Shown: one piece after another, positions 9,053-18,019 of the stretch
Layout of the letters: each line of letters opens with the position of its first letter
How positions within the stretch are numbered: position 1 is the first letter of the stretch
Assembly (NCBI RefSeq): GCF_008039575.1
Contig: NZ_VDUY01000007.1
Span: forward strand, 124,001-188,000
DNA length: 64,000 nt
Reading direction: 5' to 3'
Source of the DNA: Zeimonas arvi
GTDB lineage: Bacteria > Pseudomonadota > Gammaproteobacteria > Burkholderiales > Burkholderiaceae_E
Translations under genes and position numbers: made by a program
The notes under the pieces: generated by a model
Told to the model about the DNA's origin: nothing
Database searches by the model: none
What the model saw: only the letters and a program-made list of their open reading frames with translations

Positions 9053-12000
9053 GTGGTCGTCTCCGAGGTCTGCATCCGCCGGCCGGTCTTCGCGACCGTG
9101 CTGTCGCTGGTGATCCTGCTGGTCGGCCTGGTGTCCTACGACCGGCTCCAGGTGCGCGAGTACCCGAAGATCGACGAACCCACCGTCACCGTCTCGACCA
9201 CCTACCCGGGCGCCTCGGCCGAGATCATCGAGTCGCAGGTCACCAAGCCGCTCGAGGACTCCATCGCAGGCATCGAGGGGGTCGACGTGCTGACCTCGAT
9301 CTCGCGGCCCGAGCAGAGCCAGATCACCGTGCGCTTTCGGCTCGAACGCGATCCCGACGGCGCGGCGGCCGATGTGCGCGACCGGGTCGCGCGGGTCCGC
9401 GCCCGGCTGCCCGACACGGTCGACGAGCCGGTCATCGCCAAGGTCGAGGCCGATGCCAACCCGATCATCTGGATGGCCTTCACCAGCGACTCGGTGTCGC
9501 CGCTCGAGGTGTCGGACATCGCCAACCGCTTTGTCAAGCCCCGTCTGCAGACGCTGCCCGGTGCGGCCGACGTGCGGATCTACGGCGACCGGCGCTATGC
9601 GATGCGCATCTGGATCGACCCCGACAGGCTGGCCGGCTTCAACCTCACGCCGGGCGACGTCGAGGAAGCGCTGCGCCGGCAGAACGTCGAGCTTCCCTCC
9701 GGGCGGATCGAGAGCCTGCAGCGCGAGTTCACCGTGTCTTCGCAGACCGACCTGCAGCGGGTGCAGCAGTTCGATGACGTGGTCGTGCGCACGGTCAACG
9801 GCTATCCGGTCCGCCTGCGCGACGTCGCCCGCGTCGGCGTCGCGCCCCAGAGCGAGCGCAGCATCGTGCGCTTCAACGGCCGCAACGCGATCTCGCTGGG
9901 CCTGATCAAGCAGGCCACCGCCAACCCCCTGGACCTCGCCCAGGCGCTCAAGAAGGAGCTGCCGCTGATCCAGGCCCAGTTGCCCGAGGGCGTGCAGGTC
10001 AGCATCGCGAACGACAACACCGTCTTCATCGAGCGCTCGATCCGGTCGGTGTACACGACCATCGCCGAGGCGGTCGTGCTGGTCGCGGCGGTCATCTTCC
10101 TGTTCCTGGGCACGCTGCGCGCGAGCATCATCCCGCTGGTCACGATCCCGGTCTGCCTGATCGGCGCCTTCGCGCTGATGTTCGCCGCGGGCTTCTCGAT
10201 CAACACGCTGACCCTGCTATCGCTGGTCCTCGCGATCGGCCTGGTGGTCGACGACGCGATCGTCATGCTCGAGAACGTCTGGCGGCACATCGAGGACGGC
10301 ATGGACCCGGTGAAGGCCGCGTTGGTCGGCTCGAAGGAGGTCGGATTCGCCATCGTGGCCATGACGCTGACGCTGGCCGCGGTCTACGCGCCGGTGGCGT
10401 TCACCACCGGGCGCACCGGCAGGCTCTTCATCGAGTTCGCGCTCACGCTGGCCGGTGCGGTCCTGGTCTCGGGCTTCGTGGCGCTGACGCTCACGCCGAT
10501 GATGTGCGCGAAGTTGCTGCGCCACGATCCGTCGCCCGGCCGCCTGGTGCGCGCGATCGACTCGTCGCTGAATGCGCTGACCCGCGGCTATGCGCGCCTG
10601 CTGCGGCTCACGCTGTCGGCCCGCTGGCTGGTGGTGCTGGTCGGCCTCGCGGTGGCGGGCGCCAGCGTGGTGTTGTGGTCCGGCATGAAGCGCGAGCTGG
10701 CGCCGGTCGAGGACCGTGCGACGATCGTGACGATCTTCAACGGCCCCGATGGCGCGTCCATCGACTACACCGACCGCTACGCCAGGCAGGTCGAGGACAT
10801 CCTGCGCTCGGTGCCCGAGGTCAACCGGGTGTTCGTGGTCACCGGCAGCCCCACGGTGGCCCAGGGGATCAGCTTCACCCGCACGATCGACTGGTCCGAG
10901 CGCGAGCGCAAGATCCCGGAGATGATCCGCGAGATCCAGCCCAGGCTGCTCGGCATCCCCGGCGTGCAGGCCTTCGCGGTGGCGCCGGCCTCGCTGGGCC
11001 AGTCGCCGCGCGAGCGCCCGATCAACGTCGTGGTCCTGAGCTCCGACCCTTACGAGACCATCCAGGAAGTCATCGAGCCGATGCTCGCCGACATGCGCGC
11101 CGACTCGCGCTTCCAGGGGGTGGACAGCGACCTGCGGCTGAACAAGCCTGAACTCAAGATCGAGGTGGACCGGGACCGCGCCGCCGACGCCGGCGTGCCG
11201 GTCGACGCGATCGGCCGCGCGCTGGAGACCGCGCTCGGCGGGCGGCAGGTCACCCGCTTCAAGCGCGAGGGCGAGCAGTACGACGTGATCGTCCAGTTCG
11301 CCCAGGGCGACCGCAGCACGCCGCAGGACATCTCGCGCATCTTCGTGCGCGGCCGCGGCGACACGCTGTTGCCGCTGTCCAGCCTGGTCACGGTGCGCGA
11401 GGGCGTCACCGCCCGCGAACTGAACCACTTCGCCCAGCGCCGCGCGGTGACGATCACCGCGAACCTGTCCCCGGGCGCCTCGCTCGGCGATGCCGTCGAC
11501 GCGATCGAGGCCTATGCCGCGAATCACCTGAAGCCGGGCTACGGGCTGGACTACAACGGCCAGACCCGCGAGTTCAAGCAGTCGTCGACCGCCCTGCTGG
11601 TCACCTTCGCGCTGGCCCTGTGCTTCATCTACCTGGTGCTGGCCGCGCAGTTCGAGAGCTTCGTCGATCCGCTCACCATCATGTTCTCGGTACCGCTGTC
11701 CATGACCGGCGCGCTCGCGCTGCTGCAATGGACGGGCGGCACGATGAACGTCTACAGCCAGATCGGGCTGATCACGCTGGTGGGCCTCATCACCAAGCAC
11801 GGCATCCTGATCGTCGAGTTCGCCAACCAGCTGCGCGATGCCGGCCGCGAGCTGCGGGAGGCGACGATCGAGGCGGCCAGCCTGCGCCTGCGCCCCATCC
11901 TGATGACCACCGGGGCGATGGTTCTGGGCGCGGTGCCGCTCGCGCTGGCCACCGGCGCTGGCGCCGAGAGCCGGATGCAGATCGGCATGGTGATCGTGGG

Positions 12001-12187
12001 CGGCATGAGCTTCGGCACGCTGCTCACGCTGTTCGTCGTGCCCACCGTATACACGCTGCTGGCCCGCCGGCGCCACCTGCTGGCGGCCGAACCGGGCGGC
12101 GGCGGGCCCGCGGCCGCCGCCGGCGCCCCGGCCGTCTCCGGAGGCGCGACCGCCCCGACCCTTCCCACCGGACACGCATCCCGATGA
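9053..12187 (+). CDS. RND multidrug efflux permease (HAE1/AcrB family)
   Basis: The inner-membrane proton/drug antiporter of the pump, 1044 aa, the normal length for the family. It starts with the typical segment EVCIRRPVFATVLSLVI, continues with a large periplasmic porter loop, TM2-TM6, a second loop and TM8-TM12. TM4 contains GLVVDDAIVMLEN, carrying the two neighbouring aspartates used for proton relay. The start codon is GTG at 9053. The sequence resembles the MdtB/MdtC-MexF-like branch found in heavily GC-rich betaproteobacteria. The last codons overlap dnaQ by 4 bp (ATGA), so dnaQ is probably co-transcribed with the pump. Confidence 0.93.
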   Translation: MVVSEVCIRRPVFATVLSLVILLVGLVSYDRLQVREYPKIDEPTVTVSTTYPGASAEIIESQVTKPLEDSIAGIEGVDVLTSISRPEQSQITVRFRLERDPDGAAADVRDRVARVRARLPDTVDEPVIAKVEADANPIIWMAFTSDSVSPLEVSDIANRFVKPRLQTLPGAADVRIYGDRRYAMRIWIDPDRLAGFNLTPGDVEEALRRQNVELPSGRIESLQREFTVSSQTDLQRVQQFDDVVVRTVNGYPVRLRDVARVGVAPQSERSIVRFNGRNAISLGLIKQATANPLDLAQALKKELPLIQAQLPEGVQVSIANDNTVFIERSIRSVYTTIAEAVVLVAAVIFLFLGTLRASIIPLVTIPVCLIGAFALMFAAGFSINTLTLLSLVLAIGLVVDDAIVMLENVWRHIEDGMDPVKAALVGSKEVGFAIVAMTLTLAAVYAPVAFTTGRTGRLFIEFALTLAGAVLVSGFVALTLTPMMCAKLLRHDPSPGRLVRAIDSSLNALTRGYARLLRLTLSARWLVVLVGLAVAGASVVLWSGMKRELAPVEDRATIVTIFNGPDGASIDYTDRYARQVEDILRSVPEVNRVFVVTGSPTVAQGISFTRTIDWSERERKIPEMIREIQPRLLGIPGVQAFAVAPASLGQSPRERPINVVVLSSDPYETIQEVIEPMLADMRADSRFQGVDSDLRLNKPELKIEVDRDRAADAGVPVDAIGRALETALGGRQVTRFKREGEQYDVIVQFAQGDRSTPQDISRIFVRGRGDTLLPLSSLVTVREGVTARELNHFAQRRAVTITANLSPGASLGDAVDAIEAYAANHLKPGYGLDYNGQTREFKQSSTALLVTFALALCFIYLVLAAQFESFVDPLTIMFSVPLSMTGALALLQWTGGTMNVYSQIGLITLVGLITKHGILIVEFANQLRDAGRELREATIEAASLRLRPILMTTGAMVLGAVPLALATGAGAESRMQIGMVIVGGMSFGTLLTLFVVPTVYTLLARRRHLLAAEPGGGGPAAAAGAPAVSGGATAPTLPTGHASR

Positions 12188-12924
12188 GCCTTCGCCAGAT
12201 CGTCCTCGACACCGAGACCACCGGCCTGTCGCCCGAAGACGGCCACCGTGTCATCGAGATCGGCTGCGTCGAGATCGTCGACAGGCGCCTCACCGGCCGC
12301 CGGCTGCATCTGTACATGAACCCCGAGCGCGAGATCGACCAGGGGGCGCTCGAGGTCCACGGCCTGACGCTCGAGCGCCTGTCCGGCGAGCCGCGCTTCG
12401 CCGAAGTGGCCGACCGCATCGCCGAGTTCGTTTCGGGCGCCGAGCTGCTGATCCACAACGCGCCCTTCGACCTGGGCTTCCTCGACGCAGAGCACCGTCG
12501 GCTCGGGCGCCCGCCCTTCGAGAAGCTGGCGGTCGGCGTGGTCGACACGCTCGCGCTGGCGCGCGAGCTGCACCCCGGCCGGCGCAATTCGCTCGATGCG
12601 CTGTGCGAGCGCTACGCGGTCTCGAACGCGCACCGCAAGCTGCACGGCGCGCTGCTCGACGCCGAACTGCTGGCCGACGTCTACCTGGCCATGACGCGCG
12701 GCCAGGACAGCCTCGAGATCGCGCTGGGTGGCGGGGCGGACGCGCTGGACGGCATCGACGGCGACGGCCAGTGGCCGCCGGCCGACCTGCCGGTGCTCGC
12801 GGCCGACGAAGCCGAGCAGGCCGCGCACGAGGCGCTGCTCGCCGACATCGCGCGCGAGTCGAAGAAGCCGGCGCTCTGGACCGCGCTGGCCCTGGCGCGG
12901 CAGTCGCCGCAGGCCGGCGGCTGA
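12184..12924 (+). CDS. dnaQ: DNA polymerase III epsilon subunit (3'-5' proofreading exonuclease)
   Basis: The proofreading exonuclease of the replicative polymerase. Exo I DTETTG gives Asp9 and Glu11, Exo II is HNAPFDLGFLDAE and Exo III is HGALLDAELLADVYL with the catalytic His and Asp; this is the DEDDh set. The C-terminal ~70 residues form the linker and alpha-binding tail. The start ATG 12184 overlaps the stop of the efflux permease, and the longer open frame upstream is only a shadow of that gene. Being placed behind a drug pump is unusual for a replication gene and suggests shared transcription or a promoter inside the permease gene. Confidence 0.95.
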   Translation: MSLRQIVLDTETTGLSPEDGHRVIEIGCVEIVDRRLTGRRLHLYMNPEREIDQGALEVHGLTLERLSGEPRFAEVADRIAEFVSGAELLIHNAPFDLGFLDAEHRRLGRPPFEKLAVGVVDTLALARELHPGRRNSLDALCERYAVSNAHRKLHGALLDAELLADVYLAMTRGQDSLEIALGGGADALDGIDGDGQWPPADLPVLAADEAEQAAHEALLADIARESKKPALWTALALARQSPQAGG

Positions 12925-13000
12925 AGCCTGCCGCGCCCCGGCGCGGGCCGGGCGAAGGCCCCGGCGCAGGCGGGGGAAGGGGACGGCGAATTCGACTAAA

Positions 13001-13019
13001 CTTCGTGGTCACCACGAAG
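13001..13019. promoter_or_regulatory. Perfect palindrome at the 5' end of the DUF2863 gene
   Basis: CTTCGTGGT, a central C, then ACCACGAAG: nine bases each side are exactly complementary. It begins inside a -10-like TAAACT (12997-13002), and its right arm runs into the Shine-Dalgarno GAAGGA (13016-13021) of the gene at 13026. It could be an operator over the transcription start, or an mRNA hairpin (8-bp stem, TCA loop) that partly hides the ribosome site. Confidence 0.5.
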
Positions 13020-13025
13020 GAACGC

Positions 13026-14231
13026 ATGAAAGAACATCGTCACGCCCGTGCCCGCGAGCGCAAGGCGCACCTCTCTCCCGACGCGGAGCGGATGGTGGCG
13101 GCCGCGCTGGGGCTCGCCAACTCCGGCAGCAGGATCGAGGATCGCTTCTGGGAGGCGCAGCTCGCCGCCCGGATCGAGCGCCTGCTCGACAGCGGGCACA
13201 TCCAGGCCGTCTACGATTCGCTCGACCGCCTGCACCAGACCGACAGCGAGGCCTATGGCGCGCTGATCGAGGCGGTCGAAGAGGCCGCCGAAACCGTCAG
13301 CACGGAGATCGACGGCCAGCGCTGGGACATGCTGCTGGTGGCCGCCCCGCTGGTGGTCTGGACCCGGTTCAGGATCCCGTCCGGCCCGCTGCCGGCCGAG
13401 GCGGCGCAGGCCCTGGCGGCGCACTGGCAGGGGCACGTGCTGTCGCGTCCCGCGCGCTTCCGGATGTCTCCCTGCCTGTACAGCATCGACCAGTTGCCGC
13501 GCGACTTCGGCGAGCTGCGCCGGGTCACCCGCAAGCTGGGGCTGGCGGCGGTGAGCGGACAGGCCGCGAAGCTCGACCTGAAGACCCTGCCCGAGACCGC
13601 CGAGATGCTGGCGGACTCCCGCTTCCTGCTCGGCGTGGTCGCCGTGCCCTCGGGCGCGCCGCTGTTCCGCTGGCAGGAGTCCGAACCCGGCGACCATGCC
13701 AGCCGCGTGCAGTGCCTGGAGCAATGGATCGCGCAGGCGCGGCCGAACATCGAGCCCCTGCTGCCGGGCTGCGGCTTCGAGTGCCTGCTGCCCGACGCCT
13801 TCCACCTGAACCTGCGCGAGTCCGACCGGCGGGTCCGTCCGTATTCGATCCGCGCGGCGGTCCACTACCTGACGCATGCGCTGGACATCGAGCCGTCGCA
13901 GATTCGCGCCACGGTCGCGCCCTTCGGCGATGAGCGGGCCGACGAGTACCGGATCGGCCTGAGCGTGGGCGAAGACGACGAGGACGTCGCCCACGGCATC
14001 GTCTGGCCCTTGCTGGGCGCCGAGAGCGAGGACGACGAGCCGCCGCCGCTCGAACAGATCCGCGAGGTGCTGCGCGAGGTCGGCGTCGCCGAGATGCGGC
14101 TCTGGCCCGATCTGACCGAGCCCGAGTTCTGCGAGGACTGCGGGGTGCCGCTCTACCCGAACGGCAAGGGCGAGGTGGTCCACGCCGAAATGCCAGGCGA
14201 CGTGGAACCCGATTCCACGCACTTCCACTGA
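13026..14231 (+). CDS. DUF2863 family protein
   Basis: A 401-aa protein matching the DUF2863 family of betaproteobacteria, whose role is unknown. Recognisable parts are an N-terminal helical region (ALGLANSGSRIEDRFWE), the block LLVAAPLVVWTRFRIPSG near 110, the block FGELRRVTRKLG near 165 and a C-terminal acidic section. Close to the end is CEDCGVPLYPNGKGE, a CxxC pair that may bind metal. The final residues contain HxEM and DSTHFH. The start is ATG 13026, preceded by GAAGGA at 5-bp spacing. No signal peptide or membrane segment is seen, so it is probably cytosolic. Confidence 0.85.
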   Translation: MKEHRHARARERKAHLSPDAERMVAAALGLANSGSRIEDRFWEAQLAARIERLLDSGHIQAVYDSLDRLHQTDSEAYGALIEAVEEAAETVSTEIDGQRWDMLLVAAPLVVWTRFRIPSGPLPAEAAQALAAHWQGHVLSRPARFRMSPCLYSIDQLPRDFGELRRVTRKLGLAAVSGQAAKLDLKTLPETAEMLADSRFLLGVVAVPSGAPLFRWQESEPGDHASRVQCLEQWIAQARPNIEPLLPGCGFECLLPDAFHLNLRESDRRVRPYSIRAAVHYLTHALDIEPSQIRATVAPFGDERADEYRIGLSVGEDDEDVAHGIVWPLLGAESEDDEPPPLEQIREVLREVGVAEMRLWPDLTEPEFCEDCGVPLYPNGKGEVVHAEMPGDVEPDSTHFH

Positions 14232-14305
14232 ACGCGTGACCGAATCGATTTCGCCACGACTTCTCCGCGCGTCTTGAGCCGGGGCGGCGGCCCGCGGGCG
14301 CCGCG

Positions 14306-14896
14306 CTACGGTTGCTGCTTCAGCTTGGCGGCAGCCTCGGCGATCCGGTCGTCGAGGTAGGCGCCGTAGAAGTCGGCCGACTGGTAGCCGAGCAGGCGCT
14401 CGGCGAGCTCCCCTTCCGGGCCCAGGAAGGCCACCGTGGGTGCGACGCGCACCCCCATTGCCTTGGCGATCCCGGCCGGGGTCTCGCCGTCCGCGAACGG
14501 CTTGCGATCGAGCAGGTCGAGTTCCACCACGATCAGCCCCAGCTTCTGCTGGTCGCGCGCCAGGTAGCGCAGGTGGTCGCGTCTGACCCGTTCGCACCAG
14601 GCGCAGCCCACGCTCGAGAACATCAGCACGATCGGGCGGCCGGTGGCCCGGCTCTCGGCCAGCACTGCCTTCCACGACGCGGGGCGGGGCAGGGCGACCT
14701 TGGTGTTCGCCCAGAGCCCGGCCGGTGTCGAAGCGGCGGGTGCGCCGACGGTGGGCCGGGTGGCGTCGCGGCCGCCGGGAGCCGCTCCGGAGGCCACCCC
14801 GGCGGCCGGGGCGAGCAAGGCGATCGCGAGCGCCCCCGCGATCGGGTACGCGCTCGCGCATGGCGAAGAGCGCCACGGGAAATCGTGATGTGACAT
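14306..14896 (-). CDS. soxS: SoxS-like periplasmic thioredoxin
   Basis: A small exported thiol-disulfide protein of 196 aa. An N-terminal hydrophobic signal (AGALAIALLAPAAGVASG) precedes a thioredoxin fold with CAWC at Cys98-Cys101 and a cis-Pro segment VRVAPTVAFLG. In Paracoccus the equivalent gene next to soxR encodes SoxS, which reactivates the SoxY carrier cysteine. Position and fold support the same role here, but the name rests on context. It is divergent from soxR and shares its 121-bp regulatory region. The start is set at ATG 14896; longer in-frame starts would run into the operator. Confidence 0.8.
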   Translation of the reverse strand: MSHHDFPWRSSPCASAYPIAGALAIALLAPAAGVASGAAPGGRDATRPTVGAPAASTPAGLWANTKVALPRPASWKAVLAESRATGRPIVLMFSSVGCAWCERVRRDHLRYLARDQQKLGLIVVELDLLDRKPFADGETPAGIAKAMGVRVAPTVAFLGPEGELAERLLGYQSADFYGAYLDDRIAEAAAKLKQQP

Positions 14897-14934
14897 TTGA
14901 AAAGAATACCCCCCGGGGGCGAGTTTATCGCTGC

Positions 14935-14963
14935 TTGACCATATGCGCATATGTGCATATAGT
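14935..14963 (+). promoter_or_regulatory. sigma70-type promoter of the sox operon
   Basis: -35 TTGACC (14935-14940) and -10 TATAGT (14958-14963) are each five of six to consensus with an ideal 17-bp spacer. The start of transcription is expected near 14970, leaving a ~48-nt leader before the soxR ATG at 15018. It is one of the clearest promoters in the window. Confidence 0.75.
14941..14960. promoter_or_regulatory. Putative SoxR operator: two overlapping ATAT-ended palindromes
   Basis: ATATGCGCATAT (14941-14952) is a perfect 12-bp palindrome. ATATGTGCATAT (14949-14960) is the same with one mismatch, and the two share four bases. They fill the promoter spacer and overlap the -10. ArsR-family repressors commonly bind imperfect ATA-n-TAT palindromes, so SoxR autoregulation is the simple reading. 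Confidence 0.7.
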
Positions 14964-15017
14964 CGCGCCGACTGCGCAATCTGATCAAAGTCAAGCGTGG
15001 TGTCGAGGAGATCTCTC

Positions 15018-15476
15018 ATGGACGAACTCGGCCAGGTTTGCGAGGCCGTTTCGCGCTATTTCACGCTGCTGTCGGAGCCGATGCGGGTGCGAATCCTGCA
15101 TGCGATCTGCCAGCGCGAGAAGACCGTGTCGGAGATCGTCGCGGAAACCGGCGCCACCCAGACCAACGTCTCGCGTCATCTCGGCACGATGCATCGCGCC
15201 GGCGTCCTCACTCGCCGCAAGGACGGGAACTTCATCTACTACGGCGTCGGCGACAGCGCGCTGACCGAGATCTGCCGCACCGTGTGCGTGCACATCGCAT
15301 CCCGCGACGAGGACGCCGCCGGCCGAAACAGCCTGCTGGCGATCGCCAAGGATCTCGATCCGGCGTTCGCCCGGCCCCCCCTCGCCAGGAACGGCAAATC
15401 CCCCGGTGCCACGCAAGGCACTTCCCCGCTGTCTGCCGACCTCCTTCCGGGGGACGGCATCCGGAGTACCGAATGA
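15018..15476 (+). CDS. soxR: SoxR, ArsR-family repressor of sox genes
   Basis: A 152-aa winged-helix transcription regulator. The HTH is in TVSEIVAETGATQTNVSRHL (about 36-55) and the wing is RRKDGNFIYYGV (66-77). Cysteines at 8, 31, 86 and 90 are candidates for persulfide sensing, as described for SoxR/SqrR-type ArsR proteins, though the exact pair cannot be fixed here. The start is ATG 15018, preceded by GAGGAG at 7-bp spacing; the GTG at 14997 is less likely. The last ~45 residues are a non-conserved tail. The stop overlaps the soxC start (ATGA). Expected role: repress the operon until sulfur substrate is present. Confidence 0.88.
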   Translation: MDELGQVCEAVSRYFTLLSEPMRVRILHAICQREKTVSEIVAETGATQTNVSRHLGTMHRAGVLTRRKDGNFIYYGVGDSALTEICRTVCVHIASRDEDAAGRNSLLAIAKDLDPAFARPPLARNGKSPGATQGTSPLSADLLPGDGIRSTE

Positions 15477-16804
15477 CCGACCGCAATCCGACCCCGGGCC
15501 GAATCCAGAAGGCTCCGGAGAACTTCCTGTCGCCCGAGAAGATGGAGCAGGCGCGTCGCGCGCGCCGTTCCTTCATGGGCAAGGCGCTCGCCATGGGCGC
15601 CGGCGCCAGCGCGGCGACGGTCGCGGGCGCGGCCCGGGCTGACGATCCCGCCATCGTGAAGCTGCCGGCGCACACCACCGGCCTGGGCCAGCCGGTGGCC
15701 GCCCGCGGCTACGGATCGCCGTCGCAGTGGGAGCGCAACCTGCAGCGTCGCGAAAGCCCGGGCCTGACGCGCGTGTCGGCGGCCTCGGTCAGCTTCGCGC
15801 CGCTGCAGGGCATGTTCGGGATCATCACGCCCAACGGCCTGCACTTCGAGCGTCACCACCAGGGCTGGTGGGACATCGATCCCAGCCAGCATCGGCTGAT
15901 GATCAACGGTCTGGTCAAGGAGGCTCGCGTCTTCACGATGGACGAGCTGATGCGCCTGCCCCAGGTTTCGCGCATCCACTTCATCGAGTGCGGGGCCAAC
16001 ACCGGCATGGAGTGGGGCAACGTCGCGGTGCCGACCGTCCAGTACACGCACGGGATGCTGTCCTGCTGCGAGTACACCGGGGTGCTGCTGTCCACGCTGC
16101 TCGACATGTGCGGCGCCGACACGAAGAAGGGGCGCTACGTGCTGGCCGAGGGCGCCGACGGCTCCTCGATGACCCGCACGATCCCGATGGCCAATGCGCT
16201 CGACGACGTGATGATCGCCTGGGCGATGAACGGCGAGATGCTGCGGCCGGAGAACGGCTACCCGCTGCGCCTCGTGGTCCCCGGCATCCAGGGCGTTTCC
16301 TGGGTCAAGTACCTGCGCCGCCTCGAAGTGGGCGACAAGCCCTACGACGCGAAGGACGAGGTGCTGCACTACGTGGACCTGATGCCGGACGGCACGCACC
16401 GCCAGTACACATCGCTGCAGGAGGTGAAGTCGGTCATCACCACGCCGTCGGGCGGCCAGGTGCTGCTCGACAAGGGCTACTACAACGTGACGGGCCTGGC
16501 CTGGTCGGGGCGCGGCCGGATCAAGCGCGTCGACGTGTCCGTCGACGGCGGCCGCAACTGGCGCACCGCGCGCCTCGAGAACCCGGTGCTGCCGAAGGCG
16601 CTGACGCGCTTCAACGTGGACTGGGTGTGGGACGGCTCGCCCGCCGTGCTGCAGAGCCGCGCGATCGACGAGACCGGTCACGTGCAGCCCCGCCTGAACC
16701 AGCTGCGGGCGGTGCGGGGCACTCGCTCGATCTATCACAACAACGGCATCCAGTCGTGGAAGGTCGCCGAAAGCGGCGAGGTCTTCAACGTGCAACTGAA
16801 CTGA
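15473..16804 (+). CDS. soxC: SoxC, molybdopterin subunit of sulfane dehydrogenase
   Basis: SoxCD oxidises the sulfane sulfur of SoxY-cysteine-S-thiosulfonate adducts by six electrons in the periplasm. The 443-aa protein has a twin-arginine leader (RRSFMGKALAMG from residue 31) with a likely cleavage after ARA. A sulfite-oxidase-type Mo-cofactor domain follows with the Mo-ligand Cys173 (FIECGANTG), then a C-terminal dimerisation domain (RIKRVDVSVDGGRNW). The start ATG overlaps the soxR stop. The presence of soxC and soxD predicts complete oxidation of thiosulfate to sulfate without stored sulfur globules. Confidence 0.95.
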   Translation: MTDRNPTPGRIQKAPENFLSPEKMEQARRARRSFMGKALAMGAGASAATVAGAARADDPAIVKLPAHTTGLGQPVAARGYGSPSQWERNLQRRESPGLTRVSAASVSFAPLQGMFGIITPNGLHFERHHQGWWDIDPSQHRLMINGLVKEARVFTMDELMRLPQVSRIHFIECGANTGMEWGNVAVPTVQYTHGMLSCCEYTGVLLSTLLDMCGADTKKGRYVLAEGADGSSMTRTIPMANALDDVMIAWAMNGEMLRPENGYPLRLVVPGIQGVSWVKYLRRLEVGDKPYDAKDEVLHYVDLMPDGTHRQYTSLQEVKSVITTPSGGQVLLDKGYYNVTGLAWSGRGRIKRVDVSVDGGRNWRTARLENPVLPKALTRFNVDWVWDGSPAVLQSRAIDETGHVQPRLNQLRAVRGTRSIYHNNGIQSWKVAESGEVFNVQLN

Positions 16805-16822
16805 TCGGCCGCGGACGAGGAA

Positions 16823-18019
16823 ATGCGAAACATGTTCATGAAACTCGAGCGCGGCGCGATCGTTGCCGGCATCATCGCGGCGGCGATCGGCGCATCGCCG
16901 ATCGCCGCGCACGCGCAGTCGCAGGCGAAGACGCAGGCTGCGCCGGCGCCGAAGCCCTGGGCGGACATCGGGCGGGCCGCCACGCCCAACGAAGTCAAGG
17001 CCTGGGACATCGACGTGCGCGCCGACTTCAAGGGCCTGCCCCCGGGATCGGGCTCGGTCGACCTGGGCATGGAGGTCTGGGAGGCCAAGTGCGCGTCGTG
17101 CCACGGCACCTTCGGCGAGTCCAACGAGGTGTTCACGCCCATCGTCGGCGGCACCACCAAGGAAGACATCAAGACCGGGCGGGTGGCCAACCTGCTGCGC
17201 CCCGACTACCCGCAGCGCACCACGCTGATGAAGCTCTCGCAGGTCTCGACCCTGTGGGACTACATCAACCGCGCGATGCCCTGGAACGCACCGAAGTCGC
17301 TGACCACCGAGGAGGTCTACGCGGTGACCGCGTACATCCTGCATCTCGGGGAGATCCTGCCCGCCGACTTCGTGCTTTCGGATAAGAATATTGCCGAGGT
17401 GCAAAAGCTGTTGCCCAACCGCAACGGCAAGGCATTCTTCGAGCCGCTGTGGCAGGTCGCCAGCAAGCCCGACGTGCAGGGCGACGCCTGCATGAAGGAC
17501 TGCAAGACCGGCAGCGACATCCGCTCCATCCTGCCCGAGTTCGCGCGTGATGCGCACGGCAACCTCGTCGCGCAGAATCGCGTGGTCGGTCCGGTCCGCG
17601 GCGCCGACACCGCGCGTCCGCCGCTCGAGGCGCTGTCCGAGGCCGGGAAGGTGGTCGAGGCCGCTCGCGCTACCATCGTGGGCGCCGGCGCCACCGCTCC
17701 GGCGGTGGCCGTCGCGCCGAAGCTGGCTTCGGCGGCGCCGTCGGCCCAGGGCGAGAACGGCGGCAAGCCGCCGGCGCAGCTCGCGGTCGAAGGCAACTGC
17801 ATGGCCTGCCACGGCGTCGACAACAAGCTCGTCGGTCCGTCGTTCCGGCAGGTCGCCGACAAGTATCGCGGCACGCCCGGCGCAGCCGCGCTGCTGGCCG
17901 GTCGCGTGAAGAACGGGGGGCAGGGCGTGTGGGGGCAGGTTCCGATGCCGGCCAACGCCACGATTCCCGAGGACGACATCCGCCGCATCGTCGGCTGGAT
18001 CCTGGACGGTGCGCCCTGA
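16823..18019 (+). CDS. soxD: SoxD, diheme cytochrome c subunit of sulfane dehydrogenase
   Basis: The electron-accepting partner of SoxC. A Sec signal peptide (AIVAGIIAAAIGASPIAAHA) precedes two cytochrome c domains: CASCH at Cys90-His94 and CMACH at Cys326-His330, counted from ATG 16823. Between them is a segment with an additional CxxxC (ACMKDC) and an Ala-rich linker (about 280-320). The 398-aa diheme form is the usual one in soxCD operons. The GAGG at 16817-16820 is only 2 bp from this ATG, so the in-frame ATG at 16832 may be the true start. It lies 18 bp after soxC. Confidence 0.94.
   Translation: MRNMFMKLERGAIVAGIIAAAIGASPIAAHAQSQAKTQAAPAPKPWADIGRAATPNEVKAWDIDVRADFKGLPPGSGSVDLGMEVWEAKCASCHGTFGESNEVFTPIVGGTTKEDIKTGRVANLLRPDYPQRTTLMKLSQVSTLWDYINRAMPWNAPKSLTTEEVYAVTAYILHLGEILPADFVLSDKNIAEVQKLLPNRNGKAFFEPLWQVASKPDVQGDACMKDCKTGSDIRSILPEFARDAHGNLVAQNRVVGPVRGADTARPPLEALSEAGKVVEAARATIVGAGATAPAVAVAPKLASAAPSAQGENGGKPPAQLAVEGNCMACHGVDNKLVGPSFRQVADKYRGTPGAAALLAGRVKNGGQGVWGQVPMPANATIPEDDIRRIVGWILDGAP

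Noticed and set aside
10217-12175. Long minus-strand open frame of 652 codons opposite the RND permease
   Set aside because: It is a GC-bias shadow: low-complexity Arg/His/Gln-rich sequence with no family resemblance, opposite a clear gene.
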